Part shown: piece after piece, positions 32,311-44,441 of the stretch | How positions within the stretch are numbered: the stretch's first letter is position 1 | Layout of the letters: each line of letters begins with the position of its first letter | NCBI GenBank assembly: GCA_002682825.1 | Contig: NOKP01000020.1 | Span: forward strand, 930,001-994,000 | Length of the DNA: 64,000 nt | From: Neonectria sp. B-13 | Lineage: Eukaryota > Ascomycota > Sordariomycetes > Hypocreales > Nectriaceae | Direction: 5' to 3' | Made by a program: the position numbers and the translations under genes | Notes under the pieces: generated by a model | Seen by the model: only the letters and a program-made list of their open reading frames with translations | The model's database searches: none | What the model was told of the DNA's origin: nothing

Positions 32311-34297
32311 ACGCATGTCAACGAGGAAATGGGACGAGAAAAACGAGACGGATCCAAAATCTAGGGAACGATTGGCTAGCCTACTATTGTGGGAAGCTTC
32401 AAATTCATGTCCAGGCTCTGGGTGTATGTAATATAGAAAGTTCGGGGGCCTCTTATTTGACATTATTGTGTCACTTTCTCTTTTCTACGGCCCCCCTCTA
32501 TCGTGTTTAAGCGGGGAGTTTTCTCGCGGGAACGGAAAGGCGGGATAAACGGATAGACAGTACATATTATTGGACTATTTTCCACCTTTACCTATTGAGT
32601 AAAAATAGAAGCAGCTGGAAACTTCATCTACGGTCTCGATGTTTCGTGAACGGCCGTTTCTCCCCATAAGCGAGGGGGTCGGTTCAAGGAGAAGCCGACA
32701 ATTCGTAATGGACACCGTAGCGTGGTGAAACGAGATCTGTCAGGGGCCTGTTCCACTGCAGGAACAAGTCGGAAGATTTCTCGCCGCGGCCGGTCTCAGT
32801 GCCTCCCGATGTAACCCCTCAGGCGGAGATGTAGCGCAGATCCTTGTTTGACGTGGGTGTTGCTAGTCGATGTACGGAATAGCCTCTAAGCCAACTTCGT
32901 AGGGAGCTGCCGCCCTGATGATTCAGGCTCGGGACGGATTGGGTTGGCAGTGCTAGTGGCGGCGGCGAGGGAACGTTGTTCACATGCTTAAATGGTATGC
33001 ATCACCAAGTGCAGGCCGGGAAACAGCCCGTGGTTGAGCAAATGATTCAAAACTCCTGCATGGGAATAAGAGAGTCGAAACATTTCAGCGAGGACAAGAA
33101 GCATTCTCTAACCTCTCTTCACGAGCCCCGACCTGGTAAGTTAAATAGTGCAAAAGTAAAGGGGCAGACTACAGCTCCCCCTCTCCGTGGTACACCTGAT
33201 AAAACCCATATACGCCGTTCATGAAACAACTTCGAGTTCCGCCACCTGCACGACGCCGCCGTGATTCCCATAGTGCCCGCAAACACAAAACTGCACATGT
33301 GAGCCCGGCGCACGAGTTCCGAGCCTAGGATCGAAAGCTCGGGCTGCAGCGCGTAGCCGGAAGGCATGAGCTCCGTGTGCACCGTGCGGTTGTTTCCCAT
33401 GGTCGTGTACGGATGTTTTATCAGTTGTCGCACGGCAGCTTTCACCTCCTTCTAGCGTTCTTAGCTGCCCGTGGACAACCCGGTTGGCCTGATGCTTCCA
33501 TGCCGCCTTGGGTAAAGGCTAGGATGGACAAGCGGGTGGACAAATACGACGACAAAGACACGAGATGGCGTTAATGACACATTGCGAATGGAGTGGATGT
33601 AGATGCCCACGAGGCAAGATTCAAAGATTCGATGGCCTATGTAACGCTATTCGGCACTTACAGATGGCAGCTGCATACACCGCGGCAGGCACACCGTGAC
33701 ATTCATGGATGAAACCCGATACCTCACCTTCATGGGTGATGGTAGTCGACGTTGAAGTCTGAGGTACATACTGGCTGAGGGCGACGGGCCGTACACCGAG
33801 AGTGCAGGGGGAACGTCGCGGATATATTGCATCTGAAAATTTCAGTAGACCGAAATAGAATGTTTGCTCGCCGCGTTAGAGTCCATCGTCCGATTGATGT
33901 CAAGACGGACTCGCAGCGGGCCATCGTACGAGACGGGAGCCAGTGAGCTACGGGGGTTGATATAAGCACTTCTTCGGCACAACCACAGTCATGAAAGGAC
34001 TGAATTGCAATTTGACATCCGTGCTGGTTTGGTCGCTGACATTTGCAGGAAGAGGGACCAAATCTCTTCGCGCTTGGGCACCTGGAAAGTTGGCACCGGG
34101 GACACGTTGAATGCAGCGTGGCACCGCTGTGTGCCACGCTGGCTGCTGGTTATATTAACAAGAGTACATAGCCGATCATGTCCATCAGGCTGACGTCCTC
34201 GACTCCTCGATAGGAGGGGCTCGTAAGGTGTTATATACGTTAGGATATCGTAAAAAAAGATGACAAGAAAACAAACCCTAAAAGTAGGTGGATGGTG
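32311..34297. other. Intergenic, convergent 3' regions
   Basis: Two kilobases between the 3' ends of the protease and erg9. Only short overlapping ORFs are present. AT-rich stretches near 32560-32610 and 34200-34260 fit 3' UTR ends. Nothing else supported. Confidence 0.4.
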
Positions 34298-35866
34298 TTA
34301 CAATTCGTCGTGACCCGTGGCGGTAATCAAGGGCTTGCTGCCCTCACCTCCGGGTAGGATGGCGCTAAATTCACTGAAAATATTGTCGAATCTGGCGCCA
34401 AAGAACCAGGCAGTGCCAATCTATACAATCTTTAGCTTCGGCAAGGGAAAATGCACGCGGGAGTTCAAACGCACCATGATGCCTGAGATGGCGAGCAAGC
34501 TCATGATAACAACACCGAACAGGACCACGGCCTCGCCGGGGTCCATGGTCGGCTGGTCGTTCAGCTTCTGCTTGTTCTCCACGGAAAGCTTCTTGGGGTC
34601 TTGTCGGGGGAACAGGGTCTCGATGAATTGCTCAATCTGTTACTCGTTAGTTCGCTGTTCAGCCTGATGCTTCGGTAGCAGACTTACCTTGCCGCACTGC
34701 TCGCTGATGGCTAGGTAGTTGGGATCTCTGGGGTCGTTCTTCTTTTGGATCCGCTTGATGTATTTTCGGAAGACGTTGCACACGGTGACGAGGTTCTGGG
34801 TGGACTCGAACATGATCTGGCAGGCATCCCCCTTGGTGATCTTGATGTTGCGCTCCAGCACCGCAGGGTTTCGGAAGACAAGCTCAAGGGTGGCGATGGC
34901 CATGCCTTGAGGGATGGCGACAAAGTTGAAGACACTCTGATCCCTGATACCAGCCATGTAGAACAGACACTCCTCGGCGTGCTTCAGGGCATCTAGGACC
35001 ATCTCAGAGGTGCACTCAAGGGCCTTGTTGCGATACTTGGGGTCAAAGAGATCCTCAAACTTGTCGACATGCTTGCTCCAGATCTCCTTGGGGTACCACC
35101 GTCGACCATCTTCCCAGTCTTCATGAAGATCACGGATGATGTTGGTCTTCTGGAGGAACTGGCCCATTGATTCGGTCAGGGATGGGCGCTCAGCAAGCTT
35201 GGGGTTGGCGAGCTCTGATGTGACGAACAACCGCGTCAGACCCTCTCCTACTAGGCCAGCCACGTAGTGGCAGTACAGCTCGTAGTCGTCAATGGTCTGA
35301 ACGCCATTCTCAATCACCTCGGTGTTCTGGGCGTAATCGGCCATGCCGTTGCCCATCTTCACCGTCATATCCTTGATGATCTCAAGGTAGGGCTCCTTGA
35401 TCTTCTTAAGCTCGGAGACGACGACGTCGAACTTCTCAAGAAGCTCGCGGTCCTTCTCCTTGCTCTCGTGGAACTGCCAGCCATCCTCTTGCATGGTGTT
35501 GTGGAAGTTCCGCAGAAGAGGGACCTTCTTCTCGAGGGGAATGGTCATGTCATCCTCAATGGTGTCTAGGCCGCGGAGGACGAGGTAGAAGAGTGTGATG
35601 GGGACCAGCAGCTCATGATTGAGCTCCTGAATGACGGCCGAGAAACTTCGGCTCGTCAGGTTGAGGAGGCGGAAGCATTCCTGCAGCTCGGGGGACTCGG
35701 TCTTGGGGTCACGGGTGTGAACGGGGTCGTGCCAGACTTTCCTGCAGCGAAAGGGTCAGAGTCGCGAACACTTGCCCGTGGGCGAGCGATTGTAGGAGAA
35801 GGGAACATACCATTGGATAATGGACCGAAGCTGGTTCGGGTGGACAACGTAGTAGAGAGCACCCAT
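34298..35866 (-). CDS. erg9: Squalene synthase (farnesyl-diphosphate farnesyltransferase)
   Basis: Condenses two farnesyl diphosphates to squalene with NADPH at the ER, the first step committed to ergosterol. Four exons, 35866-35811, 35741-34688, 34636-34475 and 34420-34298, give 464 residues. The N-terminus [19 protein letters not shown] is split before KVWHDPVH. Both Asp-rich metal sites are present (LDTIEDD near 80, [12 protein letters not shown] near 220), plus [13 protein letters not shown] and [14 protein letters not shown]-terminal membrane span ([18 protein letters not shown]) is followed, after a 54-nt intron ending in TAG, by [18 protein letters not shown]. If that last intron is retained, translation stops exactly at its end, after a changed tail. 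Confidence 0.96.
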
Positions 35867-38800
35867 TTTTACGCGAGCTTTTGAGCGTGGGCGGGTACGA
35901 ACAATGGCGAAGGTGGCTGAGCAACCGGCGTGAAGATGGACAGTGCGCGAGAGACCAGCTTAGACGCCCAGAAGATGGGAGGAAGCAAAGATATATAGCA
36001 ATTGCAACCGAAAAACTTGCTGGAACACGTCGTTTTGTCGCTGCTCGCCGTCTTACTGCGAGGAGGAGAAGAAGAGAACAGAGTGCCCTCCACTCCGGGT
36101 AAATCCACATTAGTAGGCAGGTGCTCATTTCTGAAGTGGAGGCACTCGATCCCGGATATAGCGATTTCCCGCCTGCTGTCATGCATGGGAGCCCATGTAG
36201 ATGCACCCCGCGCAACAACCGGGGCCCGTGAGAGGGGAGGGATACAAGGAAATCGCCTTTGCGACGGTTCCTTTGGAGCGCTTGCAAGGACACTGTCATG
36301 CGCCATAAGATCAATCTCGGGCAATCCTGGTATCTGGGCTCGTTCCAGGCGGAGAGTACCCCGTACCCCAGATGTTGATCCAGCCACACAGGGTCTGTCC
36401 GTCCGTTGGCGTGGCAAATCGGACTTCTCTCCTTGTGAATGTCATGGTCAATAAGCAACCTCGCTAATGTCTACATCGTACAATGGAAGCAGCAGATGGC
36501 TAGCTAGGCAAACTAGGACCAGTATAGGTAATGTTGAGAGTCTTGGAGCCAAATTATCTTCAAGTGGACTAGCTCGATGCATCTTTACCAGCTGGAAGCA
36601 TTAAGTGAACATGCTAAATGTAATGTCGTTCATCTACTTCCCGTAGGTAATTCGCCTAGCCATCAGATCTTGATGAAGATTTTTATCTCAGATGAGACAG
36701 AAACGATGAAGCAACAAAGTTCGGCCATACAATGGTTGTGTGGAGGCCTTGACTGGGTAGATACATAGCCAGCTTTCGAATTCCCAGACTAGGAACTAGA
36801 CCGAAAAGCAGAGGTTTGACAGGTGGTGTGACGTTGTGACACTCCTATACCACATAAAGCGGATAAGTGACAGCATGCAGTATGCAACACCTAGACCAAC
36901 AGCGGGCGTTCTCAGGGGCTTGTCTCACCTAGTTGGTTGCCCAGGTAGGTATGTACGTCTTAGGAAAGCCGCTCTAAACCAAGCCTTTACGAGCTAAGTC
37001 GCGAGCACCCCGCATTCAGCTTGTTACTATGTACTAGAAATGGAGTTGCGAAAACGGGGCGATTGGTTCTCTGCGCAGCTGGAGTTTGGGTCAGAGCACG
37101 GCTCAAGCGAAGCAGCAATGTCGAAAGGAGTTCTTCTTGTCAAATGACTGGGCGCTGTTGTGAACCGAAACGCCACGTTATCTTCTCGGCGGGTGATAAT
37201 CCTCATCTGGCAACGCCTCCGGGTCATCGTCCCGTCTTACCGTCACCACCACCGTGTTTGCGGCCATTGTAACTTGAGTCAAGCCAATGGACTTAGAATT
37301 GTGTGGCACTAGAATGGATAAACGACTCAACGAGCGCTAATTCTGCTTCGGTGTGATTCTCTTGGCGACTATTGTCTTCCTAAGAGGAGGAGCAGGAGCA
37401 TGTCTGCAAACCCAAGGCGCGTGCCTCTAACTTGAGTGAGTGTATTCGGCATCATGCGACGGTTAACCCCCTCTTATAGCGATATCTGATCAACTTTAGC
37501 TGTTATGCTATTTTCCGAGCCGGACATCTTCACCGCTCAGCCGGATTTATCCCTTTCCCCCACACTCTGCTCTAGACTTCGGGAAATTGCGCTTCATACT
37601 CTGTCAACATGAGAAGCGAGCCAATGGGGCAGGTGCGGCATGGCGTGGCCACGTCTGCCTGCGAGATGGCTGTTTTGCATTGCTTTCTCGTGTTGATAGA
37701 GTTTGAAACACCTGGGATGGCTTGCAGGAATGGCGATTAGACCATCCATGTGAGAGGGTCAAGATGCGGCTCTTCGCTTCGCTGTTTGTTTGGCATATCG
37801 CCCCGGTTGTGGAGAAGCGAAAGCAACCTGGACCTCTGAGTGCCACCAGCACGGAGCAAGATAGACCGACAGCGCCCCACCTGGCAAAGTATCTGGATGA
37901 TTGGATCCAAGGACATGTCAACGCTCTTTACCGTTAAAGGTCTTAGAAACGAGGATCGCTGGAATAGAAATAGTACTCATGACATTTCCAAACTGTTTCT
38001 GTCGTTTTGCACAAACTTGATGCAGTGCTATGTTTCCACATCAGATTTGCGGTGATTGGCTTCGACTAGCACTTACCTGTCGAGCGACATGAAAGAAATC
38101 GCGGCAGAGTGATTGTTGACAGCTATAGGTTCTTCGATTTTATATCTATGTTTTCCTCGTGCATTGTGGTCCGTGGTACGGCGGCAAATCAACAACAGCT
38201 TGCACTGTTCTTGGGCTTCTCACATCAACCCATCGCGATGCTGACATGGACAGATACCAGCGTAAAAGGGAAATGGATACGGAATGTGTTACTAGTTGTG
38301 CACATGCCCTTTGCGGATAACAGTACTTTGAGGTTTTTATTTTCTTCATTTCAGGGGTCAGCTTGAAGGATTCCAGACCTATTGGCCGACAGTGCCGAAT
38401 CATGCAGGCTGCACTTGATAACTGGCGACCACTGGCTATGGGAAAGCCTAGACGCGGCACTAGACATCGCGGACAGGGAACACTGGTTCCTATTGCCGCC
38501 ATCTTTATTAAGATGTAACGTATTGCCCTGTTGCAACAACTCGAGGTGAAGACTTTATTACTCTGTCGAAGCTGACACTGGGATCATGGTTGGCGTTCGG
38601 GAAACACAAATGGCCCTCGGAAGAGCATACCCAAACCATCCCCCTCAAGGTTCAAACCCCCGGAGACTGCCGATGACGTCTTACAAAAAGATGAGGCATC
38701 CCGACGAGTCTTAAGAAGACAATGTATTTTGGATCGAGCGACTACGCGTACGTATGACAAGGGGGTTGCGGTCTTAGCCATGAAGTCATGATGAATACGC

Positions 38801-39601
38801 GGGATTGATGCCTGCTACTGTTTGTCTCTCGGTCTGTCCGGCATGGGGAATTAAGGGGTTGGTTGCTGTTGTATTGTCCTTACCGGGGAGGCTGGCCTGC
38901 ATCCTTCATCCAGGCCTTTGGTTCATTTTGTGAGTGCTTGTTGGACAGGGCTAGGCAGGGGAGGGGAGTTGGAATGATGCCACCTACTCTGGGTGGTGAT
39001 GGATACGTGTGAGGAAGAAGAAGAACAAGAAGAAGAGGAAGAAGGTATCGATGGCTGCCTTGCCTTGGGAACCGAAAATAGCCACGCGATCCACATCTCG
39101 AGTCTACACGTGGAAGAAACGTCATGAAGCGTCTTTCTCATGTGACAGCGCCTCTTGTAAATGACCCTCAGGATGTGAGTATTCTGCGAGCGCAGTGCAC
39201 CGAGCGATCATTCCCGTCCGGGCTGAGGGAACACTGCCCCGCCATTACGTAGGCCCCGCCTCTTCCACTAGCTCTCCCTCCAGCTCCCCCCTCCCCCCAG
39301 GAAGAAAAAAAATTGGCGGCGGCGGGGGTACCGCTGAGCGTTAGGGCGGAGTTTTCCCGGGATGCCGCTGGGCTTCAGTGGCTCATCTGCTGATGTGGCG
39401 GGCGTTGGCGTGCCCTTTGGCGGCGTTGCCTTGGCGTAAACTTCCGTCAATTTGGGTGACGAGACCGAGACCGACGCCATCATCAACACTCTGCTTTTAC
39501 CTTGCAGATAGATATACCTCAGGTCACCACCGCGCCCTCCTTTCTCCCCTCCAACCTCCTCTCCCACAGAGACTCTGAGCCTGAGCAACCAGATCTCCAA
39601 C
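35867..39601. other. 3.7-kb divergent intergenic region, erg9 / DnaJ gene
   Basis: All ORFs are short and overlap open frames on the other strand. A GAAGAAGAAG-rich run at 39010-39040 and a poly-A/GC block at 39298-39330 lie in the last 600 bp before the DnaJ gene. No tRNA was found; a T-loop-like ggttcaaac at 38649-38657 lacks a pairing stem. Nothing else supported. Confidence 0.4.
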
Positions 39602-41287
39602 ATGGTCGTCGATACCGCCTACTACGATGCCTTGGGCGTGGCTCCCACAGCCACCGAGCTGGAAATCAAGAAGGCCTATCGCAAGATGGCTATTATTCAC
39701 CATCCCGGTTCGTTCCTCTCCCTCGATGCCTCGCCTGTCCGGGCATCAGACATGGCTGCCGTATCCTCTATATAGACTAACGAGACGCCCTCCACCATCG
39801 CAGACAAGAACCCCGACGATCCTACCGCCCACGAAAAGTTCCAGACGATCGGCGAGGCCTACCAGGTCCTGTCCGAGCCCGACCTCCGCAAGGCCTACGA
39901 TAAGTTCGGAAAGGACCATGCGAAACCGCAAGAAGGATTTGCCGACCCCGCCGAGTTCTTCACCTCCATCTTCGGCGGCGAGGCCTTCGTCGACTGGATC
40001 GGTGAGATTAGTCTTATGAAGGACCTCACGGCCACCATGGACATCACCATGAAGGAGGAGGAGGAGGCGGCTGCCGCGGCCGTAGCCGGTGAAGACGAGG
40101 AGTTCCCCGGCACTGGTGAGGCTAAGAAGCAGAGCTTGAAGGAGCAGGAGTCGGCTACCTCACAGCCCGCAGGCCCCTCGGCACCTCCCCCACCCACCGT
40201 TGTGGTCGACGATGAGAAGCCTGTCGAGAAGCCCCAGACTGCTTCCGCTCGCGGAGGCGTCGCCGATGCGCTGCCGCCGCGATCCGACGCTACATCTCCC
40301 ACCCCCTCGTCAAACTCCCGCAGCCGGACCCAAATCCCCCTTCGGCCCGCTCTGATGGACAAGTCCCATGAGGATGTTGAGGGCGAGCTCACCGAGGAGC
40401 AGAAGGAGAAGAAGAAGGGCCTGTCCAAGGAGCAGCGGGAACAGCTGGCAGCACACGAGAGGGAGCGTGCCCGCATCCGCCAGGAGCGTGTCGACAAACT
40501 CGTCAGCAAGCTGCTCGACCGCCTCAGTGTGTGGACCGAGACGGACAAGGGCGCCGACGTCACCAAGGCTTTCCAAGAGAAGATGCGACTTGAGGTGGAG
40601 GAGCTCAAGATGGAGTCCTTCGGCGTCGACATTCTGCATGCCATCGGCCAGACGTACGTCTCCAAGGCCTCGACCTTGCTGCGCAGCCAGAAGTTCCTCG
40701 GGATCGGCGGTTTCTTCAGTAAGCTCCGCGACAAGGGCACCCTTGTCAAGGAGACGTGGAACACCATCAGCAGCGCCATCGACGCCCAGCAGACCATGGA
40801 GGACATGGCTAAGATGGAGGAGAAGGGCGGCGAAGACTGGACCGAGGAGAAGCGCGTCGAGTATGAGCGTCGTGTCACCGGCAAGATTCTCACTGCCGCT
40901 TGGCGGGGGAGCAAGTTCGAGATCCAGAGCGTCCTGCGTGAAGTGTGCGATAGTGTCCTGAACGATAAGAAGGTTCCCCTGTCAAAGCGGTTAGAGCGAG
41001 CCCAGGCCCTGGTCCTGGTCGGAGATGTTCTTTCCAAGGTACGCCCCGTTAAAACCCAGTCTTTTTATACCTGAACATGTCGAATGGCGAACTGACACTC
41101 ACACTTTTAGGCCGAGAGATCTCCCGAGGAAGAGGGAGACTACCTCGTCTTCGAGCAGCTCGTCGCCGAGGCCGCCATCAAGAAGGACAAGGAAGAGGAC
41201 GGCAAGAAGAAGAAGGGCCACAAGAGCTACGGCAAGAAGGCGGCCGAGGACGTGGCGGCGGATGCACCTAACGTGCCCAAGGCCTGA
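39602..41287 (+). CDS. DnaJ (Hsp40) protein with DnaJ-X domain, Caj1/Djp1 type
   Basis: Three exons, 39602-39707, 39804-41038 and 41111-41287, give 505 residues. The J domain (residues 5-70: [20 protein letters not shown]) carries the Hsp70-stimulating HPD at 34-36, whose Asp codon is split by the first intron (donor GTTCGT). A low-complexity Ala/Glu and Pro-rich linker follows (about 140-260). The DnaJ-X domain then runs to about 470 ([55 protein letters not shown]), ending in a Lys-rich tail ([14 protein letters not shown]). Family members act in cytosolic folding and organelle protein import (yeast Djp1 in peroxisomal import). The exact ortholog is uncertain. Confidence 0.93.
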
Positions 41288-42221
41288 TTATCCAATAACG
41301 TGTGACGGTTGTACTACGACGCGACGGGTTGTGGTCGAGGAACGTGGGAACCAAGGGGATGGGTGGATGTTGAACGGAGAGGATATAGACACGATGCGAG
41401 ACAGAGACGGCCGGTGACGATGGACGATTTTAGACATAATTCTCATGACCCTTATCCCCCCTTTTCAACCCGAATTTTTCAGACCAGTCGCAAGATCCGA
41501 CTCACTCAGGATGTCAAGGCAGAGACATCAGCACAAGCATAGGCAGTTATGGGCACAAGTTGACTATAATGTGTCTTGAATATTTCTCTCTCGTGGGTTA
41601 CATCCACAATCCACCAAAAACCCAAAGTCTCTACCAGTTACCTCCTCAGAGTAAGTACGGGAGCCATTTGATATCAATCCCACCTCCTTTCCGCCAACCG
41701 GTCCTTTCTTTTGTGACTCGCCAGTACGTGAATTCTCACGGGGTATCTGTTGTACATTTCCTGAAAGCAAATAAAAAACCACCACAAATGAAAAGAAAGC
41801 GTGAACCAAAAGCGAAAGACAAGCGTAAAACCCCAATATGTATGGGGGGGCATTGACCGGCTAATCGACGATCGAGCCAAAAGATAATAACCTCCGTTAT
41901 GGTCATTAAGCGCATGACTTAGGGAGGCCCCAGGAAAGTAAAACGGTAGCACTGTGGGTGGCGACGTGGCGGCTGGGGGGAGAATAATAAAAAGAAACGA
42001 GAGAGAAAACGCCTGCTGTCCAACGCCGTGTATGCATTTGCCCCCAATCCTTTGTTTATATGTGTGCGTGTGCGTGTGTTGTGTGTGTCTTGGAGACTCG
42101 GATGGCTGTTGGAGGTGTTGGAAGGGGGCAGCCGGGAGTGGTGATTTTGTACGGCATCCTGGCCGCGATCGATCGATGCTGTGGAAGACAAAGTGTGGCT
42201 TAGATGGGTGGTGGCTAAGCT
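41288..42221. other. Intergenic, convergent 3' regions
   Basis: Between the 3' ends of the DnaJ gene and the FFYAS-motif gene. It includes a GT microsatellite at 42058-42092 and otherwise only short ORFs. Confidence 0.4.
42058..42092. repeat. GT/GC dinucleotide microsatellite
   Basis: Imperfect (TG)n with TGCGTG interruptions in the 3' region of the FFYAS-motif gene. Confidence 0.8.
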
Positions 42222-44441
42222 TCACACTCCGTCCGCCTGAAGCTCAATGCCGCTATCACGGTCCTGGGAGCTTTTTTCCCACAGCGGTGGCGGTTCTAAT
42301 CCATCTTCTAATTCGATGTCGAGATTCTTCAGCAACTGCTCATCCAAATGGGATGTCCCATCTTCGTCTGGAGGCGCCAGCACGTGGCCACCAAAATCGA
42401 CGTCGGAGACGCGTACGGTGTACTCGAGTGCCTTCTGGCCCTCCTTGATGAGAACCTCGGTCCAACTCAGGCACCGCTTGAGACTCTGGTTGATTTTCTG
42501 GCTATCAACAAGTAGTTCCTGGTGCTTGGTGAGGTCGAGATGCAAACGACGCTCGTCTCGTTTCCGACGGACGACCAACTTTTCGTCGACAAGGGGCGAA
42601 AGAGGGTCGGCGGCGGACGCTGACTCGCCGCTGGAGAGATCGGAGTCGTCAAGCGAGTCGGGTTCGTCCTCTTCCGACATGACTGATTCTTCCTCGCTGA
42701 GATCAGAGAGGTTGATGGGGAGGCTGGGTAGGGCTTCGGAGGGGACTCGGCTAGAGGCCGCTGAAGCGAGGGACAGCCGAGATAGGCGCTTGAACCTGCG
42801 AATCTCGGCCGTCTGTTTTCGTAATTGCCTCTCGAGAGTTCGGTTGATAGCCTCGAGCGAGGCGTTGGTGATTTCGAGATCTTGTACTTTGCGTTCTCGC
42901 CGAGCATTGGCCACCACTTCACGCACAGGATCCAGGGAATGTGCCGACTTAGTCGGGCTCTGGACCTCCTCAGGGGAGATGTCCTCGGGCTCTTCGCCAA
43001 AGTCCTCGACGGCTTGTAAAATAGATGCCATGGTCATGGCTGGCTGGGTCGCAACCACATGCGCCGCAGAGGGACTTGCAGGAGGAGACGAGGGTGCGGA
43101 GGGCTGTTGGGGTGGAGACATGGAGACCTTGGGAGAGTCGAGGCTCATGAGGCTCTTGGTCCTCGCATGGCCCCTGGAAGATCTTGGCGTCGATTCAGTG
43201 CTTACTCGTCTTCTCGGATTCGTAGTCATAGAGGGTGTCAGAGGGGGCGGTGAAGTTATCTGAGGCCTGCTGTTGAGGCCAGGTGTCGTGGTGTTCTTGA
43301 TGATTGGGGGAGGATTTTGTTGGAGTATCTTGATCGGCGACATTGGTCGTTGAGGCGTTGAGTGTCCAGGGGCAGTGGCCGAGCTGCTTGTACTTGGGCG
43401 TCCATTCATGGCCCTCGAGCTTGACGAGCCAGCCGAGGATGGGCCAGAGGATTGAAGACTTGATTTTGTGGAAACCTCGGGAGTTCCGCTGGCATAGAAG
43501 AACTTGGAGGCCGCGGGCTCCAGGGGTGTTGCCAGCAAGGGAACAAAAGCTGGTTTCACGGGAGGACTGATAGCCCTCTTGGGTTCGGCGGTGGCCCCGC
43601 TAGCATAAAAAAAGGTCGCAGACTTGGGGGCTGCGGACGAAGGCCGGGACGAGGGTCGGGACGGTGGTTGTTGAGTTGGTCGGGCTTCGCTGGCATAGAA
43701 GAATTTCGAGTCTACAGAGTCTCCCGGGGCATCACCCTGTGCCAATGACTGTCTCCCGGGATCAATGGTTAGGGAGGCTCGTGGGTCCCAGCCATCATGG
43801 CCTCGTTCTAGATTTGGGGTGCCATTGGGTGTTGTGTTTGTGCTCCCAGCACGACTCTGACGACTGCCGGAGCGAGGAGTCGAGTTGATGGAGCTATCCT
43901 CTCGATTCGGCGTGGGCCTCCGTGTGAGAGGCGGGGGCATCGAAGGCCCCTTGGCAGCAATCTTTGGAGTCAGTGGCGTTCGTCCGATGACTTTGGCGGC
44001 AGAGGCGCTCAGCGGTGGGGGGCGGGGCTTAGAGTCGCCGGAAGGCATCTTGGAGGCAGAGCTCGCGGCACTCGAGGAGAAGGAGGATCGCGTCGTGGTG
44101 GTAGTCAATGCCAGGACATGTTGTTGTTGCTTGTGGTCGTGGTAGCCGAGCGGCGGCGAGCGAGAGTCGGAGGCGGTAACGGGGGCAGAGGAGAAGCGAG
44201 CCCGGGCCTGAAGTGTGGGCGTTATGGGGGACCTCGGCGGCTTGGCGGTAGGCGGATGCTTTACGTTGTGGTTTGCGGGGGATGCGGAGGCAGAGAGAGA
44301 TCTGTTGGAAGACGCGGCGGAGCGGCCTGGGTGGGAGGTGAGAGCGGGCGCGGGAGAGCGCGAGGAGGGCGTGTCGAAGGAGGCGGATGAGGAGGAGGTG
44401 TTGAGGTTGATGTTGATGGCCGACGAGTTGAGTGTGCGCAT
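42222..44441 (-). CDS. Disordered protein with three FFYAS motifs and a coiled coil
   Basis: Single exon, 739 residues from the ATG at 44441 (MRTLNSSAININLN); upstream frame starts only at TTG. Residues 1-480 are Ser/Thr/Pro-rich and probably disordered. Within them the short motif FFYAS occurs three times, in SKFFYASEA, ATFFYASGA and SKFFYASGT, each between Pro/Arg-rich stretches. A coiled coil of about 50 residues follows (VVANARRERKVQDLEI, INRTLERQLRKQTAEIRRFK), then an acidic segment (SDLSEEESVMSEEDEPD) and a second helical region (RDERRLHLDLTKHQELL). I do not recognise a family function; a scaffold or cytoskeletal adaptor is inferred from motif repetition plus coiled coil. Confidence 0.75.
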   Translation of the reverse strand: MRTLNSSAININLNTSSSSASFDTPSSRSPAPALTSHPGRSAASSNRSLSASASPANHNVKHPPTAKPPRSPITPTLQARARFSSAPVTASDSRSPPLGYHDHKQQQHVLALTTTTTRSSFSSSAASSASKMPSGDSKPRPPPLSASAAKVIGRTPLTPKIAAKGPSMPPPLTRRPTPNREDSSINSTPRSGSRQSRAGSTNTTPNGTPNLERGHDGWDPRASLTIDPGRQSLAQGDAPGDSVDSKFFYASEARPTQQPPSRPSSRPSSAAPKSATFFYASGATAEPKRAISPPVKPAFVPLLATPLEPAASKFFYASGTPEVSTKSSLQSSGPSSAGSSSSRAMNGRPSTSSSATAPGHSTPQRPMSPIKILQQNPPPIIKNTTTPGLNSRPQITSPPPLTPSMTTNPRRRVSTESTPRSSRGHARTKSLMSLDSPKVSMSPPQQPSAPSSPPASPSAAHVVATQPAMTMASILQAVEDFGEEPEDISPEEVQSPTKSAHSLDPVREVVANARRERKVQDLEITNASLEAINRTLERQLRKQTAEIRRFKRLSRLSLASAASSRVPSEALPSLPINLSDLSEEESVMSEEDEPDSLDDSDLSSGESASAADPLSPLVDEKLVVRRKRDERRLHLDLTKHQELLVDSQKINQSLKRCLSWTEVLIKEGQKALEYTVRVSDVDFGGHVLAPPDEDGTSHLDEQLLKNLDIELEDGLEPPPLWEKSSQDRDSGIELQADGV

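Noticed and set aside
38640..38670. tRNA-like T loop ggttcaaac
   Set aside because: The flanking bases do not form a T stem and no acceptor or anticodon arm can be folded around it.
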